From Pempheris klunzingeri (Eukaryota; Chordata; Actinopteri; Acropomatiformes; Pempheridae), in the NCBI RefSeq assembly GCF_042242105.1, contig NC_092014.1, positions 7,501,374-7,565,373 on the forward strand: a stretch of 64,000 bases of DNA, read 5' to 3'. The position numbers were made by a program, and so were the translations under genes. A model generated the notes under the pieces. That model ran no database searches, was not told the origin of the DNA, and worked only from the letters and a program-made list of their open reading frames with translations. Shown in pieces: positions 36,901 to 51,118 of the stretch (its first letter is position 1; every line of letters begins with the position of its first letter).

Positions 36901-39900
36901 AAACAGCTACAGCTCCCACAAGGTTTTGACAGCGTGCCAATGGTAAAGACTCGTGGGATGTGGGTTTGTTGAATGCTACCAAAATGATTGGACGATTAAA
37001 AAAAAAATTGAATAGAAAAAACCCTCTATAACTCACAGATGCTGGTACAGAGGCTAGCTATGACAGGGACTGGGACTGTCTTTTCATAAGCAGAAACATA
37101 ATATAGCCATGTTTTGACTATCATACGTTCTAGAAATAGCTACATAATTCTTTTTAATATGTGAGGCCAGCATACTTGTATGAGGGGGTGATCTCCCGGT
37201 CCAGTAAGACATTGGTAGCAAGTATCCCACGAACAGAGTCTAAGATGAATGCTTCATTAGGGTTACCGGACACGATGGAGAACTCAATCTGCCCATTCAT
37301 CCCGCTGTCCGCATCAGATGCAAAAACCTGCAGAAAACATGGAAAGGCGGCGTTATTACTCAGATTAGCAATTATCACAACAAAATATATGATGTACATG
37401 CTTGGTTAAAGTCAAATAGGTCTTGAAATTCATAGTATCTACCTGCATGATGTAGGTGTTATGCACTTGCCCCTCCCAGACAGCAGTTCTGTAGTTGCTG
37501 TGTTCAAACACTGGTGCGTTGTCATTCATATCCTGCAGGCTGATGGAGACCCTGCAGTGGGCTGTCTGCAGCCCGCTGTCAGCCAGCACCACCAGTTGGA
37601 TCTGAGGGCTCACTTCAAAGTCCAGAGAGTTGTCTTTCTGCACACGGATCTCACCTGAATAAGAGGGGGAACAAAAGGTATACCACAAAAACATCTCTGA
37701 TGTTGGGTTTGTCTGGTATAGCTCATTAACTGACAGCCCATTTGACTGTAAGGCCAAAGTGTAATGTTTGTTCAACTCTATCAGCTTTTTTTAAACTTTG
37801 GCCCTTTTATCAAATCAGGGAAAAATGAAGGGAAAGAACTGGAAAGGACAACAAACTTTGGATTTTATTAAAAAGGTGTTGACAGACGCACATTCAGGTT
37901 CAAGTTTTTGTGGTAATCTTAAAAAAGTGTTTGGTCCTGCGGCAGTGTAACATAGCGTATTAGAGTCTAACTGTGTCTACCCCATGACTTTATGTAGACA
38001 TGAATCCAAAAATGAGTTTGGGGTAGAATATGATAAAATCAGACAGGCAACAATCATACATCTCTCGGAAATACTTGTATATAAACAACCAGATGAATCT
38101 GATAAGTTGAAAGGGAGTTTTGAAGAGCAATAGAAAATAACAAGAGCCAAAAATGGTTGGACTTGAAACTTGGATTGGTTAGACATAAACAATGGCGAGC
38201 ACGACGAATCAAAAGTTATTTTCTGGATACTTTTGTGGAAAATCAAACGGATGAGTGAATTAGAATTTCTGCTATTAACATAACTTATATGATGAAAGCA
38301 TGCATGACGTTTCTGCAAATACATAAGAATGCAATTTGCTAATCATAACCAGTAAACTTGGGGTAAAAACCTTGAAGCGAAAGCAAGAAAAAGGAACAAA
38401 AGCAATGTTTTTGTTTGTAAAATTTCATTTTTCTTACCTGTGTGACGGTTGATGGAGAAAATGTGATTCTCGTTGCCACTAAATATGGTGTATGTGATCC
38501 TCTGTCTGCTGTTGGTTTGATCACTGGCCTCCACTTTTGCAATCCAAGTGCCTTGACAAAGAGAGAGTGAAAAGGGTTGATGAGGTTTTTGATGGCATCA
38601 GTGAAAACAGAGGGAATAGAGGTAAGAAAACCTACCAGCTCTACTGTTTTCCTTTACAGTAGCATTGTACTCTTTGTTTGTGAACTGCAGTCCTTCATGT
38701 TCTCCCTTAAGATGGATAAAGAACAGGCAGGTGGAGGTCAAAGTTGGTCGTCCTCGGTCTGAAACAACAACCTGAAGCTTCCTCCCGGAGAAACCTGCCC
38801 TCACTCGTCTTCTCAGCGAGATCTCTCCTGACTCGCTGTTGATGTCAAATAGATTTTCCTCATCGGACAGCGTAAACCGTATAGTCCCATTCTCACCCTG
38901 GTCACCGTCTGTTGCAGTCACCGAGGTAACTATCTGGTTTGGTAGAGTCCTCATGGAAACCCATGCGTTGATGGGATTCTGGTCACAGACCGGCACATTG
39001 TCGTTCACATCCTCCACCTGGATGGTCACCGATGCCATAGAGCTAAGTGGTCCTTGAGTGCAGCCGTCAGTAGCCACGGCTTTGAGGGTGTACTGAGCCC
39101 GGCTCTCTCTGTCCAGAGACCTCGTGGTGCGGATCACTCCAGTGAAAGCGTCCACTGAGAAGGCCCCCTGGCTGCTGTCTTCTGTCAGAGTGTAGGTCAC
39201 GTCCCCGTTGGATCCCTCGTCGGGATCAAAGGCACTCACGCGCAGGACTTCAACTCCTGCAGGTAGGCCCTCGCTGATGGAGGCGTGGTAGCTCTTGCGG
39301 GTGAAGGAGGGGATGTTGTCATTCTGGTCCAGCAGCAGCAGCTGGAGTTGGGTGGAGGAGCTGAGCGGGGTGGGGCCATAGTCACGGGCCTGTAGGGTGA
39401 GTGTGTAATTCTGCCTTTCCTCACGGTCAAGGATCTGAGTGGTGCTGACAACACCTGTGTGACTGTTGATGGTGAAGCGACCTCTGTAGTCCTCACCTGA
39501 AGAGAGTGGATAGAAATTAAATTCCGGTTTAACAGATGTCTATCCAAAGCGGAAATATTGTACTAACCAAAGTCATTACTTAGATCTTGCCAACATTTCT
39601 TTGACACAAGCAGTCATACGTTCATACAGGTTATAAGCAAAACTACAGTTTAATTCGGTTGATTATTTAAACCACTTGATGCAGTCACAACTATGGTAAG
39701 TAAGCTAAGCATAACAACTCAAAATGTCACCTGTAAGTTGGTCTGTTAACTGGGATGGATGTTCATAAGTAGTACTTTTATAATGTCCTTCCATTTTCTT
39801 TTTCAAAGTTATTTCTTATCTCAGGTTTTAAAATCCGTGGGATCACTTAATTTCTTCCTCCTTTGGCATTGTTTTTCACAATGTCGACCACTTCACAGTT

Positions 39901-42798
39901 TAAAACTTAAATGTTTTCACTGATCGAAACGATGAACAAAACAAAACAAAACAAAAAATCCAAATAATCGGACATACAGGGCATTATTGGGGCTCCTTAC
40001 CTAATATGGAGTAGTGGATCGTTCCATTTTCCCCATGGTCTGGATCGGATGCCTGAGCAGTGTGGACGACCCCAGGGAGCAGGTTTTCTGGCAGGCTGAT
40101 CTGGAAGGATGACTGCATGAACTCTGGTGGGTTGTCATTGTCGTCCAGCACAGAACACAGAACTGTGGCCGTGCCCGACAGAGGCCGCGTGCTGCTGTCA
40201 CGAGCCTGGACTGCAGACAGAAAACGGAAGGAGGTCACACTTAAGCACACTGTAGAAATCAGTAATCCCAAACTTTTTCCTGATCGAAAAAAAAAAAAGG
40301 GGTTCCCATTATACACAGTAATTTCTATTAATTAGTTTTTTGTGTCTTGTTAGTCATACTTGTACATTTTATGTCCATAGTGTAAATATTTATTTATCAT
40401 TACAACATATATTTATTTGCTATTGCTTATTTTCTACTGTTGCTTTCTTCACTCTTTCTTTTCTATTGTTGCTGCTGTAACGTGAATTTCCCCCTATGGG
40501 GGATCAATAAAGAAAGTCTAAGTCTAAGTTGCCATTTTGCATTCATTAGATAGCTCAGAATACAAATGCACACAGGAAATAATTAGCAAGAGAGAGAGAG
40601 GGAGACAATCGCAGTACATAAGTGTCTTAACCACCTGATCTATGATTCTTATTTACATCCTGGACCTAAATACAAAGGAATCTGAGAACATGACTATGAG
40701 TCTGGCAGCCTTGTGAGGTTGTACTCAGGCACAGTGCTGCTTTAAGCTGAATGCTCACAGTGACACCCCTAACATGCTGATGTTTAGACGGTATAATGCT
40801 TGGTCAGTACAGATGATGATGATGATGGTGCTGCTAGTGGAGTACAACATCATTAGGATTCATCCTCTGGGGAACGTGGATATCTGTTCTCAGTTTAATG
40901 AAGAATCACCCAGAAGATGAGATATTGCAGTCTGGACTAAAGTGGGTGGACTGACAGAATGACTGACATGGACATCCATAGAGATAAGCCGCTAGCACAG
41001 CTTGATATGAAATACAACTACTGGTAAACAGCTCAAAGAGGCCCACAGACTGGTATTACAGCAGCTCCTTTGGCAGTAGTTTACTGTATATATTGAAAAC
41101 ATAAGCATTCCAGTAACAGCGTGTCGAAATATACAGTTTTGCCCAGTGGTCTGAGTCTCTAAACACCACAATGAACCAATCTCACACATGCTGACGTAAA
41201 AATGAAGCCAGATCAGATTTTTAATATTAGTACAGACAGTAAAAATGTAAAAAAAATAAAATGATGCATGCTGAAAAGAACTTTTTATTTCTTTCCAAAT
41301 TCATCTACAGCCAGAGAAAATTGTCCCCACATATTTCAGTATTTCCCAATAAGCCCTGTGTGATTCTGGCACAACTTCAAGACATTCAGGCTTTCCTGTT
41401 ATTATATTTTGTTATTACATTTAATTGTTCATCATACTGCTGACTGTACAAATATTATGATAAAACATCTGAAAGCAGTTTATCACAAAACACTGCTGAA
41501 TAGTTAGAATGTAATTGAGGGTGAGGGTGCAGCAGCAGAGGTTAGATATACTGTACCTCAGCCCTTTAAAAATCTACTGTTTCCTTAACATAAATCAAAC
41601 TGCTGGATAATGTTGCCTTCATGCAAAAAGCAAAGCTTGAATTCTTTATGACTTTGGCTGTGAAGCATGGCAAGAGAGAAGGCAGAGAATGAGAAACAGA
41701 GAGCAGGAGAGAATGAGACAAATGTCTGTTTGATAGGGACTGTGGAAGACTTTTATTTTGTTTTGTTTTAGCTTAGTTTAGATTTTTTTTATATTGAATA
41801 TTTTTATAACCCTTTAGTTGGATTATCTGAAGCAAGTATTGATACAAATGTGCAGCCAAGCGGGAACACTGTACAAAAGAACAGAATCACAGGCTCCTCG
41901 GTTTCACACTAGTATCGATTACATTAAAGATGTTTTTCATTCAGGCAATCCTGGTACCAGTCACTGATGACACTGGTCTAGCTGGTAAATATGAGCTATA
42001 AACTTACATCAGCCGAATGCAGAGACTAAGCATGTGTCCGTATGGTGATTATGAAACTAAATGTAGCCTGGTGCAGTGATGTCATTTTTTTTCCTTACTC
42101 ATCAGATCCTGATTGTGATTGATTGCGCCGTTTGTCGCTACGTTTCCTGACTTGTGAAGACTTTCTAAAGACTTTCTTGCCCCCCGCCAGACGCTGCAAC
42201 ATGCTGCCCTGATTATTTACGGCGAAGGGAACTCACAATGTGGTCAATCACTTACTCACCTGCTGAGCTGAATCGGGCAAATCCACGTATCCATGTAGTT
42301 ACAAGATGACAGTTTAGAAAATCACTTTACTCATGAAATACTGTGTGATTTAGCAACATTGCTCGTTTGCCACGAAGCTTTATAAGCCTGAAATTATATT
42401 CTTGAAGTTTATTAATTTAAGAAGCGGCCATATGTTTTTCTTCAACAGGGTTTTTGAAAGCGTTCACACTTCTGTTTCTCTCAGGGGTTTTGGGTCATGT
42501 GTGAACATCAGCTTGTTGATGTGGCCTACCTCTGAGGGTAAAATGCTGCTGCTGCTCTCTGTCCAGGTAGGAGGTTGTGGTGATCAGACCGGTGTAAGGG
42601 TTGATGCTGAAGAGCTCGTAGCCGGGGCCGGGCAACAGACTGTACCAAACCACTGCATTCTCCTCTGGGGGAGGGACACAGGACGTTAATGTAGGTTTTA
42701 CAAGCTCAGGAGTACTGTTAACACCCCTATAAACCTCAGCACAAATCCTCATTTGAAAAAAATAAAATAAAATCCAGAAAAAGAAAAACTGAGGTTCC

Positions 42799-42833
<35 letters not shown>

Positions 42834-45800
42834 GGTTACTGAATGTGCAACACATTTAATCACAAATTCAAAGAGAAAACATTTTAAAAGATTTAGAGAG
42901 AAATGTCCTACTTTGAAGGATACAAGGTACTCTGTCTCAGCCGCCAAGCATTTAGTTTTTTATAAATCTCTTTAAACCAAAAACCTCATTAAGAAATCTT
43001 TAAACAACCAAAACAGATCAGGAGTCTCTAACTGAAGGTACGGTACCACTGCTTTCCACTGCTGTCTTCTCTAATCTGAATGTAAAGTCTAAGGTTTTGT
43101 TTAGTCCACACATCCTTCTTCCATGGTGATTTCATACTGACTTTGTAATGATTAAGACATGAAAATCAATCAATAATCACATTTTCATCCACTAGTTTTT
43201 TCAAGTCTAAAACAAGGTCATACCTTCCCATAACGTTCACGTTTTCAAAGAAAACTGATAAAAAAGGTTGGTTTTTTTCTTTCGATCTCAGCATTTATAT
43301 CAGTCCTGAGGTCGAGTTTAGCACCTCATCAAATGAGTTCGTGTTCTTGGCTGCTATAATTTTTTTATCTGCTGCCAAATTGAAAACAGAACCACAGGGT
43401 ATTCATTCACACAATGTAACGTGTCACCTTTGAAAACTGACAGGGCAGCTAGACCCTTTATCTGAGCTGCGCTGCACTCGTCTGGCCCTGCTGCTCGCAG
43501 GTCTTGTGGTTCTTCTATTGGCAGCAACATGTTTAACAAAAGAAAAAGTTGTCTTTGAAATGACACACACACACTGTGGTGGTGAGGCGTATTATTGTCT
43601 AGCAGCTACTACAGAACAATATGTAATATATATATTTGAAATTGACACGAGTGCAAGAGCGAGTGAAATATACAACTGCCCTCTGTTTACCTTTTCTACC
43701 ATTGTACTACCTGGATGTCAGGTCAGAATGAAAAAGGAACAAATATCTGCACCATGCAGCTATTAAGGTTTTCAGTGGAACTACTTTCTACCGAAGAAAT
43801 AAGCTTCCCTGAAAACTATTCACAGCTTGTTCTGTGGATGTTTTATGTTGTTTTCTGGAAGTAAGTGAGAAAACATGTTTTTTTTGTCATTTGAGTAAAC
43901 TGACCCTTTATGCTGTCATTTGTAATAACATTACCGCCAGCTGTATAATTGTCTTGACTCCCATTTCATTGGGAAGGATTTTTTAGCAGTCTGAAAAATG
44001 TATGAATGCCGAGATACTTCTAAATACACAACTGTGAAACTTTTTCATGATATGTTATTTGCTGGTTTCCCCAGGATGCAGATTGCATTTTTGACACAAT
44101 TTCTAAGTCTTCATTGAATCTATTTTAAGACGCATTACTTTATTATCATCCTTTTATGCATAATCTGTTAATTGAGCAATTATTTTTGCATTATCTTTAA
44201 GTTAGTGAGGAGGCAGGCTTGTGTCTTTTTTACTCGTCACTGTATATAGGCGACCAAACTAGTCTCCTGCTCTGGGGATTAATCAAGTTGTCCAATTTAA
44301 AGTCCAACTGCTGCCAGAGTGCCGGTGTTACATGAGAGGGAATGAGAGACAAAGTAAACAGAGTTGTGCTGTGGCCTACATGTCACAGACAGACAGCTTG
44401 GTGTTAGTGGTACTTGAAGGGTAAAGACCACACCAGTATTTAACTAGATAGAAGTGATATTTGCAGGTAAGTCGAATGAATGCAAAACTAGGTGGTGCTA
44501 TGTTGAAACCATAAATATATCATATATAAATTCCTCGGTTTTCGTTTCTGATTTTTCTCAAATGAGATTCCAGGACAAGTGAGTTCCAGAGCAGATACGT
44601 ATGTAGACAAAAATAAGCAATTAAATTCCATATGGACTTTAAGGTTACGGCATGACTTAGATCTTGCTAGACATTCATTAAATTCATCCTTTTTTTCAGA
44701 ACAAGCGTCAAATTCTTCAGTTTCAGCAAAAATAAAAAAGTCAAAAAGTTTTTAAAAAAAGAAAAACATACATGGTAACTCTGATGTGGTGATCAAATCT
44801 GAACATGAAAGTGCTTTATAATAAAATTTAATCTGTCTTCTTGAGACCTTGGGGACAGAACAGCTTTTCTTTCAAGAAACCCCTCTGGACACACGAACAT
44901 TTGCTCAACAAAGTGAAATCCAGGACACGCACAGTAACAGAAAGGTTAGCTGTCACATTTGTTGATATTGCACATCTCCTCTGACTCACTACAACACATG
45001 GAAACTGGATACAGAGACCAAGACAGGCACAAAACAATGGTCATCTTTGGAGAGCGTTGGGGGAAAAAGCAGCACAAATGATAATCAAATAAGACTGGTG
45101 GGAGAGCCGGCTGAGCTGCCAGACGAGGCGATTTGTGGGGACAGATGAAAACACGGCGCCTATTGGCACAGATGGCTTGGATTATGGAAATCATCATGAG
45201 AGAGGTCCTTTCAAATCTCCCAGAGGAGCTGTGTGCTTGCTGTTCTTGGACAATTCTCACCCCCAAGAATGTTAGTTCACATCGAAACCCCTCCTGTACA
45301 GATCCCCCTGCCACATGGCCTCCACCCTAGGTATTTAAAAGGACTCGTACTGTCAACATGACGAGATGAAATGGGATTCAGGAGGCCCCGTGCACACCGT
45401 GTTAAAATAAACAGGGCTGATGTGTAGATTTGTGAATGTGATCAGGGGTCAGATGAATGAGACTTGCTGGGATGTACAGTGAACATCGCGCATGAAAAAC
45501 ACGGAGCAGCACATGAGGAAGAAGGCCAGGGGTTGGTTTCAATTAAACTACTAATGGAGGGAAACAAAACAGACGATAACCTTGATTCGCTGCAGTGCTG
45601 AAGTTTGACCAAAACATGGCAGGGTGAACTGCATTTGGTCATGAGACACTTCTCTTTAAATATAATAAAAATGAAATTTATACTACTGCTTAAACAGAAA
45701 AATGTCCACTGTTTGCCATTTAATACATGAAGTATTTTAATGGTTTAAATGCCACAGAAAGGGGAAAAAAAAGCATCTATTCCTGTCTTCATAATCTGTA

Positions 45801-48800
45801 AAATATAGAAATATTTTGGAGTTCAGATGCTTTGTACTTAACTTTAACTCTATTTTGTTTTTATATTTGGTTTTATGTATTTGGTTTCATGCTGGTTAAA
45901 TCTGGCTTGGGGCTACTGGGCCTCAAGGACACATACTAGTGCTGCCATCTAGGGACTTTGGAGGCATACTGCCATTTCCACCGCTACAGAAGTACTGCTT
46001 CAGGCTAAACTTGAATGCTACGACATGAAAAGAGCTCCCAGCTCCCAAACAGAAGATATTTGTGATTTTAGAAAAAAAACAGACTATGTTTATTATCTTT
46101 TTCTTTTATCTATCCAGCCCAAAACTGCACATCTGTCAAACTGTCTCTGGTTTCAGCTTCTCGATTGTGAGGATTTGCTGCTATTATTCATGTTGTGTGA
46201 TAACAAACTCTCTAATTATTACCTGAATCATTGTCAGTTGCAGAGACCCTGATCACTGGTTCTCCAGGGTCTCTGTTCTCCGCCACACTGGCGTTATAGA
46301 TGTTCTGACTGAAGACAGGCGACTGGTCGTTCACATCCCCCACCTCCACTGTCAGAGTCTGGGTGGAGGAGAGCGAGGGCAGGCCGTGGTCCACTGCACG
46401 GACGGTCAGACGGTGGAAACGCTGTGTCTCATAGTCCAGAGGGGCTGAGAGAAACAAGAGGCCTGTAGAAGATGGGAGAAGATGGACACTGAAGACGATG
46501 GGCAAGAAGGGGAAGTGATATCCAATAAAACCAAAAAAAAATCTAAGTAACGTTTAGCCTTGATTGTTGCTTATTTAGTCACAAATATTCTCTGAATGAT
46601 AATGGAGAAAAATATGAGATTTGACAGGTTTTAAGGCGTTTTAAGTTTTAAGGCGCTTCAACCATTCGACTAATCGGTAATTTTTGCATAACAGGAACAT
46701 TAATTAATTTCAAAAAACACCAGAATGATGCTAGATTTTAGTGGCCAATACCGATATGATTATTTAAGAGTTTAAAATTCTAAAGACCATAAATCGGCCA
46801 ATATTCATAGAAGAACATCACATAAACAAATCACACAGATATACTTCACAAGAATCACAATATGTATTGAGGTCATTTTACAGCAGAAAAATACACTTCA
46901 GTGCTCTGGTGGACAACACTGCTTCTAAATTTTCTGTTCTGCCATTTCTTCTTTTCTATCCTCTGAAATACACGCCAATACAAATATGCCAGCAGATTAT
47001 TTGTCGGCCTAGCTCTATTGAAAATGGTTGTTAATTCATTGATCTACCCTGTAAAAATCCTACCTGTTTTCTCTTCTAGTGTGAAGAATCCATGCTTATT
47101 CCCAGCCAAGATGATGTAAGAGACAACCCCATTTTCCCCTCGATCTCCATCTATGGCCACAAAATGATGCAGCAGACTCCCCACCTCTGCGTCCTCCATC
47201 ACCTGAACTGAGTCCGCTGATATAAACACCGGCCGGTTATCGTTCACATCCAGCAAGAAGACCTGAGCCGTCACCGATGTCCATTTGCGCTCATCCTTCC
47301 GGTTCGCCTGGTCGGTGGCTGTGACTGTGAAGGCAAAGCTGGAGGTGGTCTCCCGGTCTAGAGGTGCTGCTACAGTCAGACTCCCTGTGTGAGGGTTGAT
47401 CTGAAAGGGGAAACGTGGTGAAGAGCTGCTAAGTTCAGGGTCAAAGGTCAGGGAGTAGCGGAGGGCACTGTTAGGAAGGGTCCCATCAGCGTCTCTGGCA
47501 TGAAAAGCTAACGCCAGTGATCCGACTGCAGCGTCCTCCCACAGGCCGAACATCACCAGTTTATCTGGGAACCAGGGTGTGTGGTCGTTTACGTCTTCCA
47601 CCATCACGCTGACCAGCACGGACGTGTTCACTCCAGTAGTGAGACCTACGCCTTCAGCTCGGACCATGAGGAAGTACTGCGTGGCAGACTCGTAGTCCAG
47701 CGGCTGGTTGATGAATATGTCACCAGAGGAGCTGTCGATGCCGAAGTGAATGCTCCCGTCGCCCTCAGAGATGGAATAGTGGAATCTCCCTTTATCTGAC
47801 ACGCTGGCAGAGCCGATAACAGTCGCTGGCTCCGTGTCCTCTTTCACAGTAAAACGTCTCACAATCTGGTGGTCAGAGCGGTCGTACAGAGCCTCTAATC
47901 CATGAACCTGCAGGTGAAATACATACAGTGTAATATTGTTTGTTAGTTTATTTAGGAAGTAGTAAAGACAAAAAAATGTAGCACATGATGTGGCTCCCCT
48001 TAAAGAGACAGAAAATCTCTCAGGGGTGGTGATTTGGAGAGAAAAAAACCTTGTCAAGATGAATCTTTTTGGACATACACACCACAGAAAAAACAATAAT
48101 TAAATGTCTCTCCAAATTTAGTCTACTTAGAAATGTGTCCTTTCTTATGCAAGAATCACATCACTGTTAAACTGTACAGAGGCTTGAGCCTATTTTAGGA
48201 CAATTTTTATGCATGTAGTGGATCATTTTGGAGTTGTGACAAGTACACATACACTTGCAACATTTAATGTGTGGACTACATTTCAGCTTTCCTTTGAAAA
48301 TTCTGTGGATGTTTTAAAGAGAAAGGTGTGAAAAACTGTGAGACAAGAAAAAGATAAGAAGTTCTAAATTGGGCCTGAACTCTTGAAAATGCAGATGTAA
48401 GCTGATGGCTGTGTCTTTGTTATACTGAAATAATAATTACTGACAGAAGCCAGAATATTTTGACATAAAAATGTATAAACTGAGCAAAGCATAGTTTGTT
48501 GATTGGGAAAGCACTTTGTAAGCTACATGTGTGGTCTGTGTATTCTACAATAAATAAGATTTGAAGAAATCTCATTTGCTTTGATGACTGTACCTGTACA
48601 TGAATGACTGCAGTGTCCTCCAGAGGTGTGGCTCCGCTGTCCTTGGCACTTATTTTCAGAGTGTAGTACGATTCAGAGTTTTGGGTGAAAAGCTCTGTTG
48701 TTCGGATGTCTCCACTTTTACTGTCAATCTCAAAGTGTCCAAGCCCCTCCTCATCTAAATCGACTGAGGGAAATACAAGATGGTGATAATGAGGAGCTCA

Positions 48801-51069
48801 TCAATAAGGCACTTCTTATAACAGTAAATGTTCATACTGTACTGCTCCAAAAAACAAATAATGTTCTTAACTCACCTGTGACCAACGAGAAGGTAACTGT
48901 GCCGTTTTCTCCTGCATCTAAATCTTTCGCAAACATGTTTGTCACCAAGGATCCTGCTGGTAGACCAGCCCAAATCTGCAATTACGAGAGGAACAGGCAC
49001 TCTGTGAATGACACTGGATATAACAACACATCAGTCAACCTGCACACTTAAAACAGATAAATCTGATGTCAACAACAAGGTCCACTCAGTGGCTGTTTTT
49101 CATACCTTCACCATCATCCCAGCTATGAGAACAGTGAGATTATTTTGTTATCATTTTACTCTTTCCAAGATCCAAAATTAACCTTCAATCTAAAATTGTA
49201 AGCTGACATGGATGAAAAGTCCCTAAAGCGCTTAAAAATGTGGGAAAAAGAAAATAAATTAAAGATATTTAGGCATTCAGTCTTTCAAAGGTGAAAAACA
49301 ATGCAATCTCAATGCAATGATTCTACGATCAAAGACACTCTTTCCAAGAAAAAATCCCAGCATGTTTACCTGAACATTCAGCTCCTTGCTGGCAGGCAGG
49401 TGTGTAAACTGCGGAGTGTTGTCATTGATGTCAGTGACCAGGATGTGAACGGTGGCGGTGGCGTTGAGACGAGGGTGGCCCTGGTCAGTCACCATCACCT
49501 TCAGGCTGTGCTGGCTGTGCTGCTCCCGGTCCAACGCCACCCAGTTGATAATTTCACCTGGAAGTGTAGAGAGAAGAGACAGAGAGGTGAGGCTGCACAG
49601 TAAAGCAAAACAAAACCTCATGATAGTGTTATTAACGTTGTTCTTTTTACCTGTTTTGGCGTTTATGCGAAAGAACTTCCCGTCTGAGAGCAGGATGTAT
49701 GACAGCTGGGCGTTTTTCCCAGAATCCTTGTCCATGGCCTTCACGGTTCCCACCAGGCCTTGGGGCGACGACCCCTCTGACACAGTGAAGTAATAAACCT
49801 CGCTGCTGAACACCGGGGCGTTGTCATTGATGTCCAGCACCAGCACTGTCACTGTGGCTGTGGCTGTGATGTTGGCCAGCGACGCCTCCCTGGCTGTGGC
49901 CAACACCCGAAAACGAAACACGGATTCAGCCTCATAGTCCAGATTTTGAGAGAGATACAACCATCCGGTCTCTGGGTGAATCCGAAACGGAGCAGGAGGA
50001 AATCCGGCTTCTGCCTCCAAGTAGTAGGTGAGGCCTGAGTTCGACACGTGAGCTCCCCGGCTCCGGTGCGCTCTGACCTGGATGACCCTCGAATCTTTCC
50101 TGTAGCCCTCGCCTATCTCCACCTGGTAGACCAACGTCTCGAAGGCCAGGCTGTCTTCAGTGGCGGTGCGGTCCACATTGACTGTGAGGCTCAGTGTGGA
50201 GCTCAGGGAAAGTTCTCCTTCATCTTTAGCCACGATTTCCAGGCTGTACCTCTGCTGATGATCCGCCTGTAAACTCCGATTTAATGTGACCGTCCCGAGG
50301 TTGTGGTCAACGACAAACGTACCATTTCTGGTATTTTTCAGGTAATACTGCACCCGCCCATTGGCACCGCTGTCATAATCGTGTGCATGAGCGATGAACA
50401 ACACTGTCCCTGGGAGTGTGTTTTGAGACACTGTGATGGTGTCACTGAGTTTGGGGAAAACAGGAGCGTTGTCATTAACGTCAGCAATGGTGATGTTGAC
50501 CTGCGTGGTGCTGTAAACTGGAGAGGTGCCAGTGTAGGTCTGAAGAACCAGCAGCGCGTACGGCTGCGACTCGTGGTCCAGAGGTTTGATGCTGCTTATC
50601 AGGCCGGACTTCAGGTGAACGGAGAACAAACCCTGAGGGTCTCCAGAGGAAATGCGGTAGGATACTGATTCCATAGAGTCTGTGGAGACAAAGAGTTTTT
50701 ATTGATAGATGAACAACAAAACATTCATTCCATTCACCTCCATTGTTTTTGGTTTGAGAGCAGAACAAAACAGAAATGCGCACAGTGATCATAGCTGAAG
50801 GTAAGTGCTGTAACAAGAGGTGAAGAGTCGGGGTGGGAAATATCGTACTGGAGTGTGCAGGGATGTTCCATTTTGAAGGAATATTTGTATGAGTGAGGAA
50901 CAAAGTGAACCAAAAGAAAACAAAAGGAGTAAAAGGAAAGGGAAGTGGAAAAAAAAAGGAATAAATAAATAAAAAGATGGCAAAGACATTTAAATGCAAC
51001 TTATTTACGAGTATATTAAGGTTTAGTCTGATATAGTAAAAGATCACCACACTCCTCTGTGTTTAAACC

Positions 51070-51118
<49 letters not shown>

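Larger units (their letters stand above)
42665..46222 (-). other. dchs2: dchs2 intron 10
   Basis: 3.6 kb, the longest dchs2 intron. It contains a (TAT)n microsatellite at 42801-42833 and a repeat fragment at about 43770-43911. A stretch at about 45080-45310 is richer in G+C than its flanks and could be a regulatory island. Confidence 0.65.

Noticed and set aside
45946..45960. Reverse CTCF-like motif CTGCCATCTAGGGA in a dchs2 intron
   Set aside because: Two core positions do not match the consensus.
42665..46222. Possible missed cadherin exon in the longest dchs2 intron
   Set aside because: Exon 10 (SATDNDSG) and exon 11 (EENAVVWYSLLPG) already form one continuous repeat in matching phase.
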